DNA from: an uncultured Candidatus Cenarchaeum sp.
GTDB lineage: Archaea; Thermoproteota; Nitrososphaeria; Nitrososphaerales; Nitrosopumilaceae
Assembly: GCA_958295735.1 (NCBI GenBank)
Contig: OY282369.1
Location: forward strand, 1,782,161 to 1,846,160
DNA: 64,000 nucleotides
Reading direction: 5' to 3'
A program made the position numbers and the translations under genes. The notes below the pieces were generated by a model. The model was not told where the DNA came from and searched no databases. It worked only from the letters and a program-made list of their open reading frames with translations. Shown here piece after piece: positions 26,745 to 35,671 of the stretch. Each line of letters opens with the position of its first letter. The first letter of the stretch is position 1.

Positions 26745-26828
26745 AGGCCGGACGGCGCCGCGCGCCGCGGGACTCCGGGCGGGAGATCCGGGATCCGCGC
26801 GGCGGGGGCCCGCCCGCCGTGTAGGCTC

Positions 26829-26900
26829 GGGTCCAAACCGAAACCGCGCCTAGCAACTGCAGGCCGCCCCCGATCTCGCGCTTGGATCACGCGGACCTGG
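26829..26900. repeat. dispersed intergenic repeat, copy 2
   Basis: CCAAACCGAAACCGCGCCTA then GGCCGCCCCCGATCTCGCGC, matching the copy upstream of nirK. It ends about 30 nt before the rpl15e promoter. Confidence 0.6.
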
Positions 26901-26927
26901 GGCCCACGCGGCCCGTTCTACGCTTCA

Positions 26928-26936
26928 GATATTAAG
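26928..26936 (+). promoter_or_regulatory. TATA-like box of rpl15e
   Basis: GATATTAAG centred about 25 nt before the ATG at 26957. Confidence 0.6.
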
Positions 26937-26956
26937 GGCCGCCGCCGCGTCGCGCC

Positions 26957-27406
26957 ATGACCACCCTTCAGGATCGCGTGTGGGTAAAGATGTGGAAGGA
27001 GAACTCGCCGGTCCTGCGCGAGAGGGTCGTGGCGTGGCGCAGGCAGCCCGCGATGACCCGCATAGTCAGGCCGAGCCGCATACAGCGGGCGCGCAGGCTG
27101 GGCTACAAGGCGAAGCAGGGGATAACCGTGGTCCGGATGCGCGTGGGCCGCGGCGGGATGCGCAGGCAGCGGCCGCGGGGCGGCAGGAGGCCCAAGCATC
27201 TTGGCGTGACCCGCATAAAGGCGGACGTCAGCATGAAGCAGGTGGCGGAGAACCGCGCCATGGAGAGGCACCCCAACATGAAGTTGCTCGGCTCGTACTT
27301 TGTGTACAAGGACGGGATCCACTACTGGTACGAGATCATAATGGCCGACCCGTCGCACCCGCGGGTGTACAAGGACAAGGAACTCCGCAAGCGGGTCCTC
27401 GCGTAG
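26957..27406 (+). CDS. rpl15e: 50S ribosomal protein L15e
   Basis: A 149-residue basic protein. Family features are WRRQPAMTRIVRPSRIQRA, RRLGYKAKQGITVVRMRV, GRRPKHLGVTRIKADVS and NMKLLGSYFVYKDG near the end. It is an archaeal/eukaryal large-subunit protein that binds 23S rRNA. Length is normal. It stands alone with its own promoter. Confidence 0.97.
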   Translation: MTTLQDRVWVKMWKENSPVLRERVVAWRRQPAMTRIVRPSRIQRARRLGYKAKQGITVVRMRVGRGGMRRQRPRGGRRPKHLGVTRIKADVSMKQVAENRAMERHPNMKLLGSYFVYKDGIHYWYEIIMADPSHPRVYKDKELRKRVLA

Positions 27407-27455
27407 GCGGGCCACTCGCCGGGCGCGGCCGCGGCGTTCCGGCCGTGGCCGGACG

Positions 27456-27578
27456 CCCGCGCGGCAGAGTCACTCGCCGAGCAGCGACCGCACGGAATGT
27501 TCCAGTTCCGCGGCCGAGGCGAGTTCGGCCCGCGCGGCAGAGTCACTCGCCGAGCAGCGACCGCACGGAGTGTTCCAG
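27456..27578. repeat. 50-nt direct repeat copying the 3' end of the redoxin gene
   Basis: Copies at 27456-27505 and 27529-27578 (period 73) differ at one base. The right copy holds the real stop and last codons of the redoxin gene. The left copy carries the same codons (VRSLLGE and stop) as a relic behind it. Confidence 0.85.
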
Positions 27579-28211
27579 GCCTACGCCCTGCCCGAAGGAG
27601 ACGTCGCGCAGTATGCCCTTCCTGTCCACCAGTATGGTGGACGGCGTTCCGCGCAGCGAGTACGACTCGAACGTCTCGGCCGAGTACTCCTTGGCCCTCA
27701 GGTGCTCCCTCACCCGCTCGACGATCTGGCTCCTGTACGCCTCGGGCTTCGAGTCAAAGTCGGGGATCTGCGGGCGGATGATCCGGAGCACCTGCTCCAT
27801 GCTTCCCCCCGCATCTGTCCTCGCCAGCGAGTCCATCCCGAGCGGGAAGGGTATCTTGTAGGGCAGCCTGTCTCCGCCCTCCAGCTTGCCGTACTGCCCG
27901 AGGGAGTGCAGCGTGTCGCCGACCACCCTGCCCGTTTCGGCGAGCATCTCGAGGTTTTCCAGGGTGTTCTTGTCAAAGTCCTCGAAGGCCGTGGCCACGC
28001 CCAGCACCCTCACCCCGTCGTCGCGGTACTTGTTGTACACGGATATGGCCTCGGGTATGGCGTACATGAAGCAGCCGGGGCAGTTCACCTGGAACACCTC
28101 CACCACCACTATCCTGTCCTTTTCTTGGTCGATGTTGGTGGGCATGCCCTGCACCCACTTTGAGACGCTCAGGTTGGGAGCCTTTTTGCCGATCTCGGCC
28201 GCCGCGGCCAC
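27543..28211 (-). CDS. thioredoxin-fold peroxiredoxin-like protein
   Basis: A 222-residue AhpC/TSA- or TlpA-like redoxin. The redox site is NCPGCF (about residues 43-48) after VVVEVFQV, the usual strand before a CxxC. Further on, GTPSTILVDRKGIL is the cis-Pro loop typical of thioredoxin folds. There is an extra helical insert of about 90 residues between them, larger than in plain TlpA. Likely cytosolic because there is no signal. A TATA-like TTTTTAAC at 28231-28238 precedes the GTG start. The 3' end is duplicated in the spacer. Confidence 0.8.
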   Translation of the reverse strand: MAAAAEIGKKAPNLSVSKWVQGMPTNIDQEKDRIVVVEVFQVNCPGCFMYAIPEAISVYNKYRDDGVRVLGVATAFEDFDKNTLENLEMLAETGRVVGDTLHSLGQYGKLEGGDRLPYKIPFPLGMDSLARTDAGGSMEQVLRIIRPQIPDFDSKPEAYRSQIVERVREHLRAKEYSAETFESYSLRGTPSTILVDRKGILRDVSFGQGVGLEHSVRSLLGE

Positions 28212-28230
28212 GCGGGCCGGGCCGCCGCCC

Positions 28231-28238
28231 GCGTTAAA
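28231..28238 (-). promoter_or_regulatory. TATA-like box of the redoxin gene
   Basis: TTTTTAAC on the minus strand, about 24 nt before the GTG at 28211. Confidence 0.55.
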
Positions 28239-28324
28239 AATGGTAGCCGCGGGCCGCGCGGCTTGGGCCTTCGCGCCCGCCGTTCCCCGCTATGGTATAT
28301 AGCCGCCCGCCCGCTCCCGGCCGC

Positions 28325-28828
28325 ATGGGCGGCGGGGCCGAAGGGCCGGTGACCGAGGCGAGGCTCCGGACGTTCGCGCAGATGGAGCGCAGGTACGAGG
28401 AGCGGGACACGGGCTACTTTGTGGGGTTGCTGGGGCACGACGACTACGTGGTGCGGACTAGGGCCACCTGCATACTGGTGGACTTTGGGGGGGAGGACAA
28501 GGTGGAGCACGTGGCCCGCGTGCTGAAGGACGACCCGAACGAGCTGGTGAGGCACGAGGCCGCGTTCTCCCTGGGACAGATGGGCTACTCCAGCTGCGTG
28601 GGGCACCTGGCGGAGGCCACCGTGGGCGATCCGAGCATGTTCGTGAGGCACGAGGCGGCCATAGCGCTCGGGGTGGTGGGGAACAGGGAGGCCAAGGACG
28701 CGCTGACCCGGGCGCTCGGCGATCCCGAAGGGCCCGTGGTGGAGTCGGCGGTCGTGGCCCTCTCCAACATCGAGTTCATGGAGACCCTGTCGAAGAACGA
28801 AAAGTTCGCGAGGCTGACGGGCGGCTAG
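28325..28828 (+). CDS. HEAT-repeat protein
   Basis: 167 residues forming about four HEAT (PBS-lyase type) repeats, for example DDYVVRTRATCILVDFGGED, PNELVRHEAAFSLGQMGY and PSMFVRHEAAIALGVVGN. The pattern VRHEAA...LG resembles deoxyhypusine hydroxylase and phycocyanin-lyase repeats, but the His-Glu metal pairs of the hydroxylase are only partly evident, so I call it a HEAT scaffold. The TATA element TGGTATATAG at 28293-28302 lies before the start and overlaps an earlier in-frame ATG, which rules that ATG out. Confidence 0.8.
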   Translation: MGGGAEGPVTEARLRTFAQMERRYEERDTGYFVGLLGHDDYVVRTRATCILVDFGGEDKVEHVARVLKDDPNELVRHEAAFSLGQMGYSSCVGHLAEATVGDPSMFVRHEAAIALGVVGNREAKDALTRALGDPEGPVVESAVVALSNIEFMETLSKNEKFARLTGG

Positions 28829-28835
28829 GGCGCGC

Positions 28836-28923
28836 CCCGCCGGCGCGGCGCGGCGCGCGGTTGGCAGCCCGCCGGCGCGGCGCGGCGCGCGGTTGGCAGC
28901 CCGCCGGCGCGGCGCGGCGCGCA
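28836..28923. repeat. 32-nt tandem repeat, 2.8 copies
   Basis: Units begin at 28836, 28868 and 28900 with CCCGCCGGCGCGGCGCGG and end GGTTGGCAG. They fill the spacer before nurA. Confidence 0.9.
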
Positions 28924-28924
28924 A

Positions 28925-28934
28925 GGGTTATACC
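28925..28934 (+). promoter_or_regulatory. TATA-like box of the nurA operon
   Basis: GGGTTATACC centred about 28 nt before the ATG at 28958. Confidence 0.55.
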
Positions 28935-28957
28935 GCAGCGGCGCACTCCGCCGCCGC

Positions 28958-30049
28958 ATGCCGGGAACCGATCCGATGCGGGCGATGGCCGGCGACTTGG
29001 CGGGGCGCTTGGGGGGGAGCCGCGGGACGGACAGGGTGCTGCGGGGGGCCGGCAAGCGGTACGAGATAACGCGGGACGGGTTCCGCGAGATCGCGGCCGG
29101 GGGGGATCTGCGCCGGATGGCCTTCGTGGACGGGGGCAACGCCGTGATATCCGAATCGCCCGTGTTCGTGGCGGCGGTGAACCGCGTGTATTATGCGCTG
29201 TTCCGAGGCGCCGAAAAGCTGAGGCCCCGCGCCGCGAACAGGCTGCAGTTCCTCTCGTACGTGCTGGCCGGGGCGGCCGGCTCCTCGGGCGGCGGGACGG
29301 CGGAGTACGCGGTGAGGCTGTTCCCGTACGGGGATGCGGGCGGCCTCCCGCGCGAGGACGACATGGCTGCGAGCACCGACCGCATCGAGCAGTTCATGGA
29401 GGGCGAGGCCGGCTCGCTGGCGAGGCGGTTCGCCGAGCTGAGCGTGGCCGCGCGGGTGGCGCGGGACGAGCTCGGCAAGGGGGACATGCTGGTGCTCGAC
29501 GGCTCGCTGCGCGACCGGCTGAAGGGGGAGAAAAAGTACGCGGACGACCTGTACCGCGCGGCGGCGGACAGGGGGGTAGTCGTGTGCGGGCTGGCGAAGA
29601 CCAGCAGGCTGGTCACCGAGTCCGGCGACCCGCTGCTGGCCCGCATACTGGAGATCTCCGAGGGGGCCGCGCTGCCGCCCGCGTGGTACATCAGGGTGGC
29701 CGAGAAGATATCGCCTGGCGGCCGCGGGTTCGTCATGGCGGTAAAGCTGCACCCGCGGTCGCGGTTCCTGTTCAGGTTCGAGATACTGCGGGAGCAGTAC
29801 GAGCAGATGGGCGAGGCCGAGATCTCCTCCGTGCTGCACAGCCTGGCGGCCAACTCGGGCGACGCGTCCATGCCGGGATACCCGTACGGGCTCATAGATG
29901 CCGACAGGTTCGCCAAGGTGCGCTCCGGCGAGATCCCCGCGTTCCGGGCGGAGCTCGGGGCCCGCGCATCCTCCGACCGCTCCCTTTCCAGGATACTGCG
30001 GTACGAGGCGATGCAGTCGGCCCACGACTGGTTAAATAGGGTGACGTGA
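28958..30049 (+). CDS. nurA: DNA double-strand-break repair nuclease NurA
   Basis: A 363-residue archaeal 5'-3' exonuclease that works with HerA to resect DNA ends. The NurA metal-site aspartates are visible in FVDGGNAVI (about residues 55-63) and LVLDGSLRDR (about 178-187), followed by VVCGLAKTSRL. First gene of nurA-herA-mre11-rad50. Its TGA overlaps the GTG of herA (GTGA at 30046-30049). Confidence 0.92.
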   Translation: MPGTDPMRAMAGDLAGRLGGSRGTDRVLRGAGKRYEITRDGFREIAAGGDLRRMAFVDGGNAVISESPVFVAAVNRVYYALFRGAEKLRPRAANRLQFLSYVLAGAAGSSGGGTAEYAVRLFPYGDAGGLPREDDMAASTDRIEQFMEGEAGSLARRFAELSVAARVARDELGKGDMLVLDGSLRDRLKGEKKYADDLYRAAADRGVVVCGLAKTSRLVTESGDPLLARILEISEGAALPPAWYIRVAEKISPGGRGFVMAVKLHPRSRFLFRFEILREQYEQMGEAEISSVLHSLAANSGDASMPGYPYGLIDADRFAKVRSGEIPAFRAELGARASSDRSLSRILRYEAMQSAHDWLNRVT

Positions 30050-31689
30050 GCACGGCCGCGATGCGCACCGACGGCCAAGTCGTGGGGGGCCAGTTCGGCG
30101 ACGTAATCGTGAGGCAAAAGGCCGGGACCGTCCTGGAGATAGGGGACATGCTGGTCTCGGACGAGGAAGGCGGCTCCATACTCATCTCGCAGGTCTTTTC
30201 GCTCCAGTACGGATCGCAGATCCAGGAGGGGATGCGCCAGATGATGTCGGGCGTGGACATGGAGCAGCCGGAGCTTGCCGGGGCCGGAGGGGCGCAGTTC
30301 TACGAGCCGGGCTTCGTCAACTACGTGCTGGCGAGGACCAAGCCGCTGGCCCGCGTGGCCGGGGACGGCTCGGCGGTGAGCAACCCAAAGGCCCTGCCGG
30401 GGTTCTTCAACAACCTGCGGCTCATCTCGAAGGACGATCTGGGGTTCCTGGACGGGGGCGGGGGGGACATACTGGTGGGCCACATACGCAGCGGCACCAA
30501 GGTGATACGCGAGGCCGCGGTGCGGCTCCCCGCCGAGGACGTGTTCTCGCACCACGTGCTGATACCGGCCACTACTGGGAGGGGGAAGAGCAACCTCGTG
30601 AAGACCATGATGTGGCACGTGCTGGGGTCGGGCAACAGGGTGGGCGCGCTGGTCCTGGACGCGCACGACGAGTACTACGGGCGCCATGAGACGGGGCTGA
30701 AGGACCACCCGGAGGCGCGCCGGAACCTGGCCTACTACACGCCGGCCGACCCGCCGCCCGGGGCGCACCGGCTGACGATAAACCTCCGCCAGATAATGCC
30801 GGAGCATTTCGAGGGCATAGTGGACCTGTCGGCGGCGCAGCTGGACGCCATACGGCTGTGCCGCATAACGTACGGGGAGGAATGGATAGCGAGGGTGATG
30901 ACCGAGATGCTCGAGTCCCTGTCCATGGAGGGCGCCGAGGCGGGCGGCGGCCGGTCGGGCATAAGCAGGTCCACGCTGTCCGTGGTGCGTCGTAAACTGA
31001 GGCTCATGCTGGGGCTGACGACGGACGAGGAAGGCAACATCATATCGAGGCACGCCGTGTTCGACGCCACCACGCACGGGATGGGGACGGTCAAGACGAT
31101 CGTCGAGCAGATAGGGCAGGGGCGCGTGGTGGTGCTGGACACGTCCAGGCTGAGCAACGAGGCCGAGCTTTTGGTGGGCAACATAATAGCCACGAGGCTG
31201 TTCGAGGACTACAAGGTCGCCAAGGCCACCGGCGACCTGGGGAGGCGGCCGGTGGCCGCGGTCGTGATAGAGGAGGCGCCCCGCGTCATAGGCAGCGACG
31301 TGCTGGTGTCCGGCAACGAGAACATATACGCCACGATAGCGAAAGAGGGCCGCAAGTTCCGCGTGGGCCTGGTGGCGATAACCCAGCTGAGCAGCGTGAT
31401 CCCCAAGGCCATACTGGCCAACATGAACACCAAGATAATACTGGGCAACGAGATGAAGCAGGAGAGGGACGCGCTCATAGCGTCGGCCTCGCAGGACCTG
31501 TCTGCGGACGACCGGAACATCGCCAGCCTGGACAAGGGGGAGGCCATCATAACGAGCATATTCGTGCCGTTCGCCATGCCCATAAAGATACCCGAGTTCA
31601 AGGAGATGGCGAGGGAGGCGATCGCCGGCTCGGGAGAGCGGCGGGAGCGGGTCCTGCCTCCGGGCGCGACAGGGGTAAAGATGTTCTGA
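30046..31689 (+). CDS. herA: HerA DNA translocase/helicase
   Basis: A 547-residue hexameric FtsK/HerA-type ATPase. A beta-barrel N-terminal domain (about 10-140) precedes the motor: Walker A TTGRGKSN (about 176-183), an insertion-bearing core with VLDAHDEYYG, Walker B VVIEEAPRV (about 405) and a sensor ITQLSSVIPK. It pumps DNA into NurA during end resection. The GTG start overlaps the nurA stop, and the TGA overlaps the next ATG by one base. Confidence 0.95.
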   Translation: MSTAAMRTDGQVVGGQFGDVIVRQKAGTVLEIGDMLVSDEEGGSILISQVFSLQYGSQIQEGMRQMMSGVDMEQPELAGAGGAQFYEPGFVNYVLARTKPLARVAGDGSAVSNPKALPGFFNNLRLISKDDLGFLDGGGGDILVGHIRSGTKVIREAAVRLPAEDVFSHHVLIPATTGRGKSNLVKTMMWHVLGSGNRVGALVLDAHDEYYGRHETGLKDHPEARRNLAYYTPADPPPGAHRLTINLRQIMPEHFEGIVDLSAAQLDAIRLCRITYGEEWIARVMTEMLESLSMEGAEAGGGRSGISRSTLSVVRRKLRLMLGLTTDEEGNIISRHAVFDATTHGMGTVKTIVEQIGQGRVVVLDTSRLSNEAELLVGNIIATRLFEDYKVAKATGDLGRRPVAAVVIEEAPRVIGSDVLVSGNENIYATIAKEGRKFRVGLVAITQLSSVIPKAILANMNTKIILGNEMKQERDALIASASQDLSADDRNIASLDKGEAIITSIFVPFAMPIKIPEFKEMAREAIAGSGERRERVLPPGATGVKMF

Positions 31690-33176
31690 TGGGCGTGTTC
31701 GCCCACACGGCCGACATCCACTTGGGGTTCCAAAAATACGAGGGGCTGCAGCTCATAGAGCAGCGGGCCTTTGAGAGCATGCTGGACAGGTGCATAGAGA
31801 AGAAAGTGGACTTCATACTGGTGGCCGGCGACCTGTTCCACACAAACATACCGGAGATGCGGGTGCAAAAGTACGCGTTCGCGGCGTTCAGGCGGGTGCG
31901 CGAGGCGGGGATCCCGGTGTACGCCGTGTACGGCAGCCACGACGCATCTCCCGTGCACAACTCGGTGATAGACCTGCTGGAGGCGGCCGGCTACATAACC
32001 AAGGTGAGCAAGGGGGAGGAAGTCGGGGGCGCGGGCGCGGAAGCCGCCGCGGAGGCCGGGGGCGCGGAAGCCGCCGCGGAGGCCGGGGGCGCGGAAGCCG
32101 CCGCGGAGGCCGGGGGCGCGGGCGCGGAGGCCGGGGCCGGCAAGATACGCCTGTCCTTCACGACAGATCCGGCTACGGGGATCAAGATCGCCGGGATACC
32201 GGGCCTGAAGGCCGGACGCGACGAGGCGTATTACCGGATGCTGGACAGAGAGGCGCTTGCGGCCGAGCCGGGCCTCAAGATATTCATGTTCCACGGCGGC
32301 TTTTCGGAGATAAAGACGGGCCGCGGGCACGAGGGCGAATTCATGCCCATCTCGATGCTGCCGGCAGGCTTTGATTACTATGCGGGAGGGCACATGCACA
32401 GGCATCTTCAGGAAAATCACGAGGGAGTTCCCGTCGTGTATCCGGGGACGCCGTTCGCCGGATACCACGGCGATCTGGAGGAGAACGCCGGCGGCGTCAG
32501 CAGGGGATTTGTCATGGTGGAGTTCGACGGCGGCAAGGTGCTCCGCATAACGCGCGACACGGACGGCCCCCCCGTAGAGTACCTGACGGTGAGGGTGGAT
32601 GCCCAGGACCGCACGGCCGAGTCCGTGGCCTCGGAGCTTGCCGAAAAGGTGCGCAAGGCGGATCCCTCCGACAAGGTCGTACTGGTTAGGGTTGGCGGGG
32701 AGCTCACGGTGGGCCGGACGGCGGACGTCGACTTGAACGGGGCCGTCGACAGCCTCGACTCGAGGGGAGCCAAAGCCGTGAGCCTCAACCGGAGTAGCCT
32801 CACTTCGAAAGAGTACAGGATCACAGCGTCCCAGTACACCGGCACTAGGCGGGAGGTGGAGCGCGCGGTGTTCTCGGAGAACGTGGGGGAGGTGAGGGCG
32901 GCGAGGGACGAGCTCAGGGGGGAAAAGGGGATCGCGCTGGCGGTAGGCATGCTGGACATCCTGCGGCAGGAGCAGCCTGACGGGGAGAACAAGGAGGACT
33001 ACGTGACCCGCGTGCTGGCCGATGCGGCTGCCGCAATGCTGGCCGCGGCCGGAGGGGGGAATGGGACGGAGGCCGCGGCCGGAGGGGGGAATGGGACGGA
33101 GGCCGCGGCCGGAGGGGGGAATGGGACGGAGGCCGCGGCCGGAGGGGGGAATGGGACGGAGGCCGCGGAAGAATGA
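31689..33176 (+). CDS. mre11: Mre11 nuclease with low-complexity insert and tail
   Basis: A 495-residue calcineurin-fold nuclease. Phosphoesterase motifs are in order: HTADIHLG (about 6-13), VAGDLFH (about 40-46), YGSHDAS (about 82-88, where most relatives have GNHD), MFHGGFSE and YYAGGHMHRH. It trims DNA ends together with Rad50. Two oddities: an Ala/Glu/Gly repeat insert of about 40 residues (about 111-150, nine-residue unit AEAAAEAGG) between motif III and the later strands, and a C-terminal tail of four 10-residue units (AAAGGGNGTE) where the Rad50-binding region would normally end. The stop overlaps the rad50 ATG by 4 nt. Confidence 0.92.
   Translation: MGVFAHTADIHLGFQKYEGLQLIEQRAFESMLDRCIEKKVDFILVAGDLFHTNIPEMRVQKYAFAAFRRVREAGIPVYAVYGSHDASPVHNSVIDLLEAAGYITKVSKGEEVGGAGAEAAAEAGGAEAAAEAGGAEAAAEAGGAGAEAGAGKIRLSFTTDPATGIKIAGIPGLKAGRDEAYYRMLDREALAAEPGLKIFMFHGGFSEIKTGRGHEGEFMPISMLPAGFDYYAGGHMHRHLQENHEGVPVVYPGTPFAGYHGDLEENAGGVSRGFVMVEFDGGKVLRITRDTDGPPVEYLTVRVDAQDRTAESVASELAEKVRKADPSDKVVLVRVGGELTVGRTADVDLNGAVDSLDSRGAKAVSLNRSSLTSKEYRITASQYTGTRREVERAVFSENVGEVRAARDELRGEKGIALAVGMLDILRQEQPDGENKEDYVTRVLADAAAAMLAAAGGGNGTEAAAGGGNGTEAAAGGGNGTEAAAGGGNGTEAAEE
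32037..32140 (+). repeat. 27-nt minisatellite inside mre11
   Basis: Three near-identical in-frame units around GCGGAAGCCGCCGCGGAGGC. Confidence 0.85.
33041..33165 (+). repeat. 30-nt minisatellite at the end of mre11
   Basis: Four copies starting at 33041, 33071, 33101 and 33131, unit GGCCGCGGCCGGAGGGGGGA followed by ATGGGACGGA. It ends ten bases before the stop. Confidence 0.9.
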
Positions 33177-35611
33177 TAGTAAAGTCTGTGGAGATCAAGA
33201 ACATCCGCAGCTTTGAGGAGGAGATAATAGAGTTCGGGGAGGGAATAACGCTGTTTCGGGGGGACATCGGCTCTGGCAAGTCGTCAATACTCATGGCCAT
33301 CGAGTTCGGCCTGTTCGGGCTGGGATCGCAAAAGCCAGAGGCGCTGCTAAAAAAGAGGGAGAACTTCGGCAGCGTCCTGCTGAAGTTCGAGGCGGGGGGG
33401 AAGGACTACGAGGTCAAGCGCGCCCTGAAGAGGACGGGGGCGGAGGAGGGAAGGAAGGTCTCCCAAGACGCGAAGGAGACCTACCTGCTGGACGGCGGCA
33501 GGCTTGAACCGCTGGCCCCGTCCGACCTGAAGAGGAGGATACTCGACATACTGGGATTCAACGAGCCGGCAGGCCCGCGGGCCGAGAGCCGGATATTCCG
33601 GTATGCGGTGTTTACGCCGCAGGAGGAGATGAAGCGGGTGCTCTCGGATCCCAAAGGCCGACTGGAGACGGTGCGCAAGGCGTTCAGGATGGAGGACTAC
33701 AAGAGGGCCCTGGACAACGCGGGGCGCCTCTCCCAAAAGATGGGCATGGATGCGGCCGAACTGAAGGGCGCCTTTGCAGAACTTGGCGCGATGCGGTCGG
33801 ACAAGGCAGCGTGCGAGGAGGATGCCTCCAAGCTGGAAGGGCGGCTGGCCGAACTCCGGGATGCCGCCGGAAAGAGCAAGGAGGCCAGGGGCGCGGCGCA
33901 GGCGGATCTTGACGGGCTGCGCGGGGAGGCGGACGTCCGCATACGGCTGCAGGCTTCACGTGAGGCGCTGGAAGCAACCATACGTGACAGGAAAGCGCGC
34001 ATGAGATCGGCCGAGGCGGAGATCGCGCGCAAAAAGAAGCGTCGTGCAGGAATTGAGGAAAAGATCGCGGCGCATGTGGTGCCGGAGCGGCCCCCGGACG
34101 GATGGAGCCTGGACCGCATAGATGCGGAGGCCAAGAGGCTCAGCCGCGTGTCGAAGCAACTGGGCATGGAGCGGGGGCGCGTCGGGGAGCTCTCGAAGCG
34201 CTTGGAGGACTTTGCCGGCCTGTCGGGGCGGGATCTGGCCGGCCTGCGACGGGAAAAGAAGGAGGCCGAGGAGCGCCTTGCGGCGGAGCGGGACCTGTTG
34301 CGCGGCAAGGAGGAAGAGATCGCGCGGACCCGCGACGAGGCCTCCGGGAACAGGCGGGACCAAAAATCCGCGTCCAAGGATCTCGCGGGCCTCTCGGAGC
34401 TGGGTCCGGTCTGCCCCACGTGCGGGAGCCGCGTGAGCAAGGACCACATAGACGGCCTGAGGAGCGAAAAGCGCAAGCGGCTTGAAGAATTCCAGCAGGC
34501 CATGCGGGAGATCAACTTGACGCTGGAGGGGCTGGTTGCGGCCAAGGAAAACATCGCCGCCGAGGTAGCCGGATGCGAGTCCAAGTTGGGGCTGGCCGAC
34601 GAGGGGTTGCGCCGCATAGTGGAGAGGGGCGAGGCGGAGGCCCGGCTCGCGGAAGCCAGGGCGGCGGCGGCCGCGCTTGAGGGCCAGATGGCCGTGGAAG
34701 GTGCGGAGGCAGAAGGGGCCGGCGCGGATCCCGCGGCGTACCTGAACAGGCTCAGGGCCGCGCTGGCCGAACACGACGCGGCCGCTGCCGCGCTGGAGGC
34801 GATGCGGGCGAGCCGCGACGAGTGCGAGGGCGACATCCAGAGGCTTGAAAACGAGGAGCGGGAGGCGTCTGAGGCCCTCGCCGGGGGGGAGGACCGGCTT
34901 GCGGAGATGGACGAAAAGCTTGCCGCGTCGTCGGGCATAGACGAGAAGGTGGCCGCCGCGGACACGGCGCTGCGCGAGATGGACGAAAAGCTTGCCAGGA
35001 ACGCGGCCGAGGCGGCCGGATGCGAGGAGGCGCTGTCTGGCAAGAGGCAGAGGCTCGAAGAGCTCGGCTCGAGGATAGCGGCGGCCGGGCGCGCGAAGAG
35101 GGCGCACGACAGGTACGACGACTACGCCGACTGGCTGTCGGGGTTCTTCGAGGGCGCCGTCTCGCAGATAGAAAAGCAGGTGCTGCTGTCCACGCAGCAG
35201 GAGTTTGACGGGGCGTACCGAAAGTGGTACGGGATGCTGATCGACGACGCCACGAAGGAGTCCAGGATAGACGAGAACTTCGTTCCCATAATAGAGCAGG
35301 ACGGCTGGCAGCAGGAGGCGGCATACCTGTCGGGCGGGGAAAAGACCAGCGTGTCGCTGGCGTACCGGCTGGCCCTGAGTTCCACGATGGGCAGCGACGC
35401 GGGCAACGGGGGGCCCTCAGAACTGCTCATCCTGGACGAGCCGACCGACGGCTTTTCGAAGGCGCAGCTGGAAAAGGTGCGCGCCATACTGCAGCAGCTC
35501 GGGTACAGGCAGATAATCATGGTGTCCCACGAGGTGGAACTGGATGCGTACGCCGACCGCGTGTTCCGTGTGTCCAAGGAGGCCGGCCGGTCGCTCGTCG
35601 GGCCGGCGTGA
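33173..35611 (+). CDS. rad50: Rad50 SMC-like ATPase
   Basis: An 812-residue protein. Walker A GDIGSGKSS (about 33-41) follows the N-terminal strand IKNIRSFEEE. Two long coiled coils (about 190-400 and 430-640) flank the zinc hook CPTC (about 414-417). Signature LSGGEKTSVSL (about 719) and Walker B LLILDEPTDGFS (about 752) close the ATPase head. It tethers and opens DNA ends with Mre11. The ATG overlaps the mre11 stop (ATGA). Confidence 0.96.
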   Translation: MIVKSVEIKNIRSFEEEIIEFGEGITLFRGDIGSGKSSILMAIEFGLFGLGSQKPEALLKKRENFGSVLLKFEAGGKDYEVKRALKRTGAEEGRKVSQDAKETYLLDGGRLEPLAPSDLKRRILDILGFNEPAGPRAESRIFRYAVFTPQEEMKRVLSDPKGRLETVRKAFRMEDYKRALDNAGRLSQKMGMDAAELKGAFAELGAMRSDKAACEEDASKLEGRLAELRDAAGKSKEARGAAQADLDGLRGEADVRIRLQASREALEATIRDRKARMRSAEAEIARKKKRRAGIEEKIAAHVVPERPPDGWSLDRIDAEAKRLSRVSKQLGMERGRVGELSKRLEDFAGLSGRDLAGLRREKKEAEERLAAERDLLRGKEEEIARTRDEASGNRRDQKSASKDLAGLSELGPVCPTCGSRVSKDHIDGLRSEKRKRLEEFQQAMREINLTLEGLVAAKENIAAEVAGCESKLGLADEGLRRIVERGEAEARLAEARAAAAALEGQMAVEGAEAEGAGADPAAYLNRLRAALAEHDAAAAALEAMRASRDECEGDIQRLENEEREASEALAGGEDRLAEMDEKLAASSGIDEKVAAADTALREMDEKLARNAAEAAGCEEALSGKRQRLEELGSRIAAAGRAKRAHDRYDDYADWLSGFFEGAVSQIEKQVLLSTQQEFDGAYRKWYGMLIDDATKESRIDENFVPIIEQDGWQQEAAYLSGGEKTSVSLAYRLALSSTMGSDAGNGGPSELLILDEPTDGFSKAQLEKVRAILQQLGYRQIIMVSHEVELDAYADRVFRVSKEAGRSLVGPA

Positions 35612-35671
35612 CCCCGCGGGCGCGCCCGCCCCGCCCGCAAGGCTTTAGTGCCCATTGCGCGCGGCCCCCGC

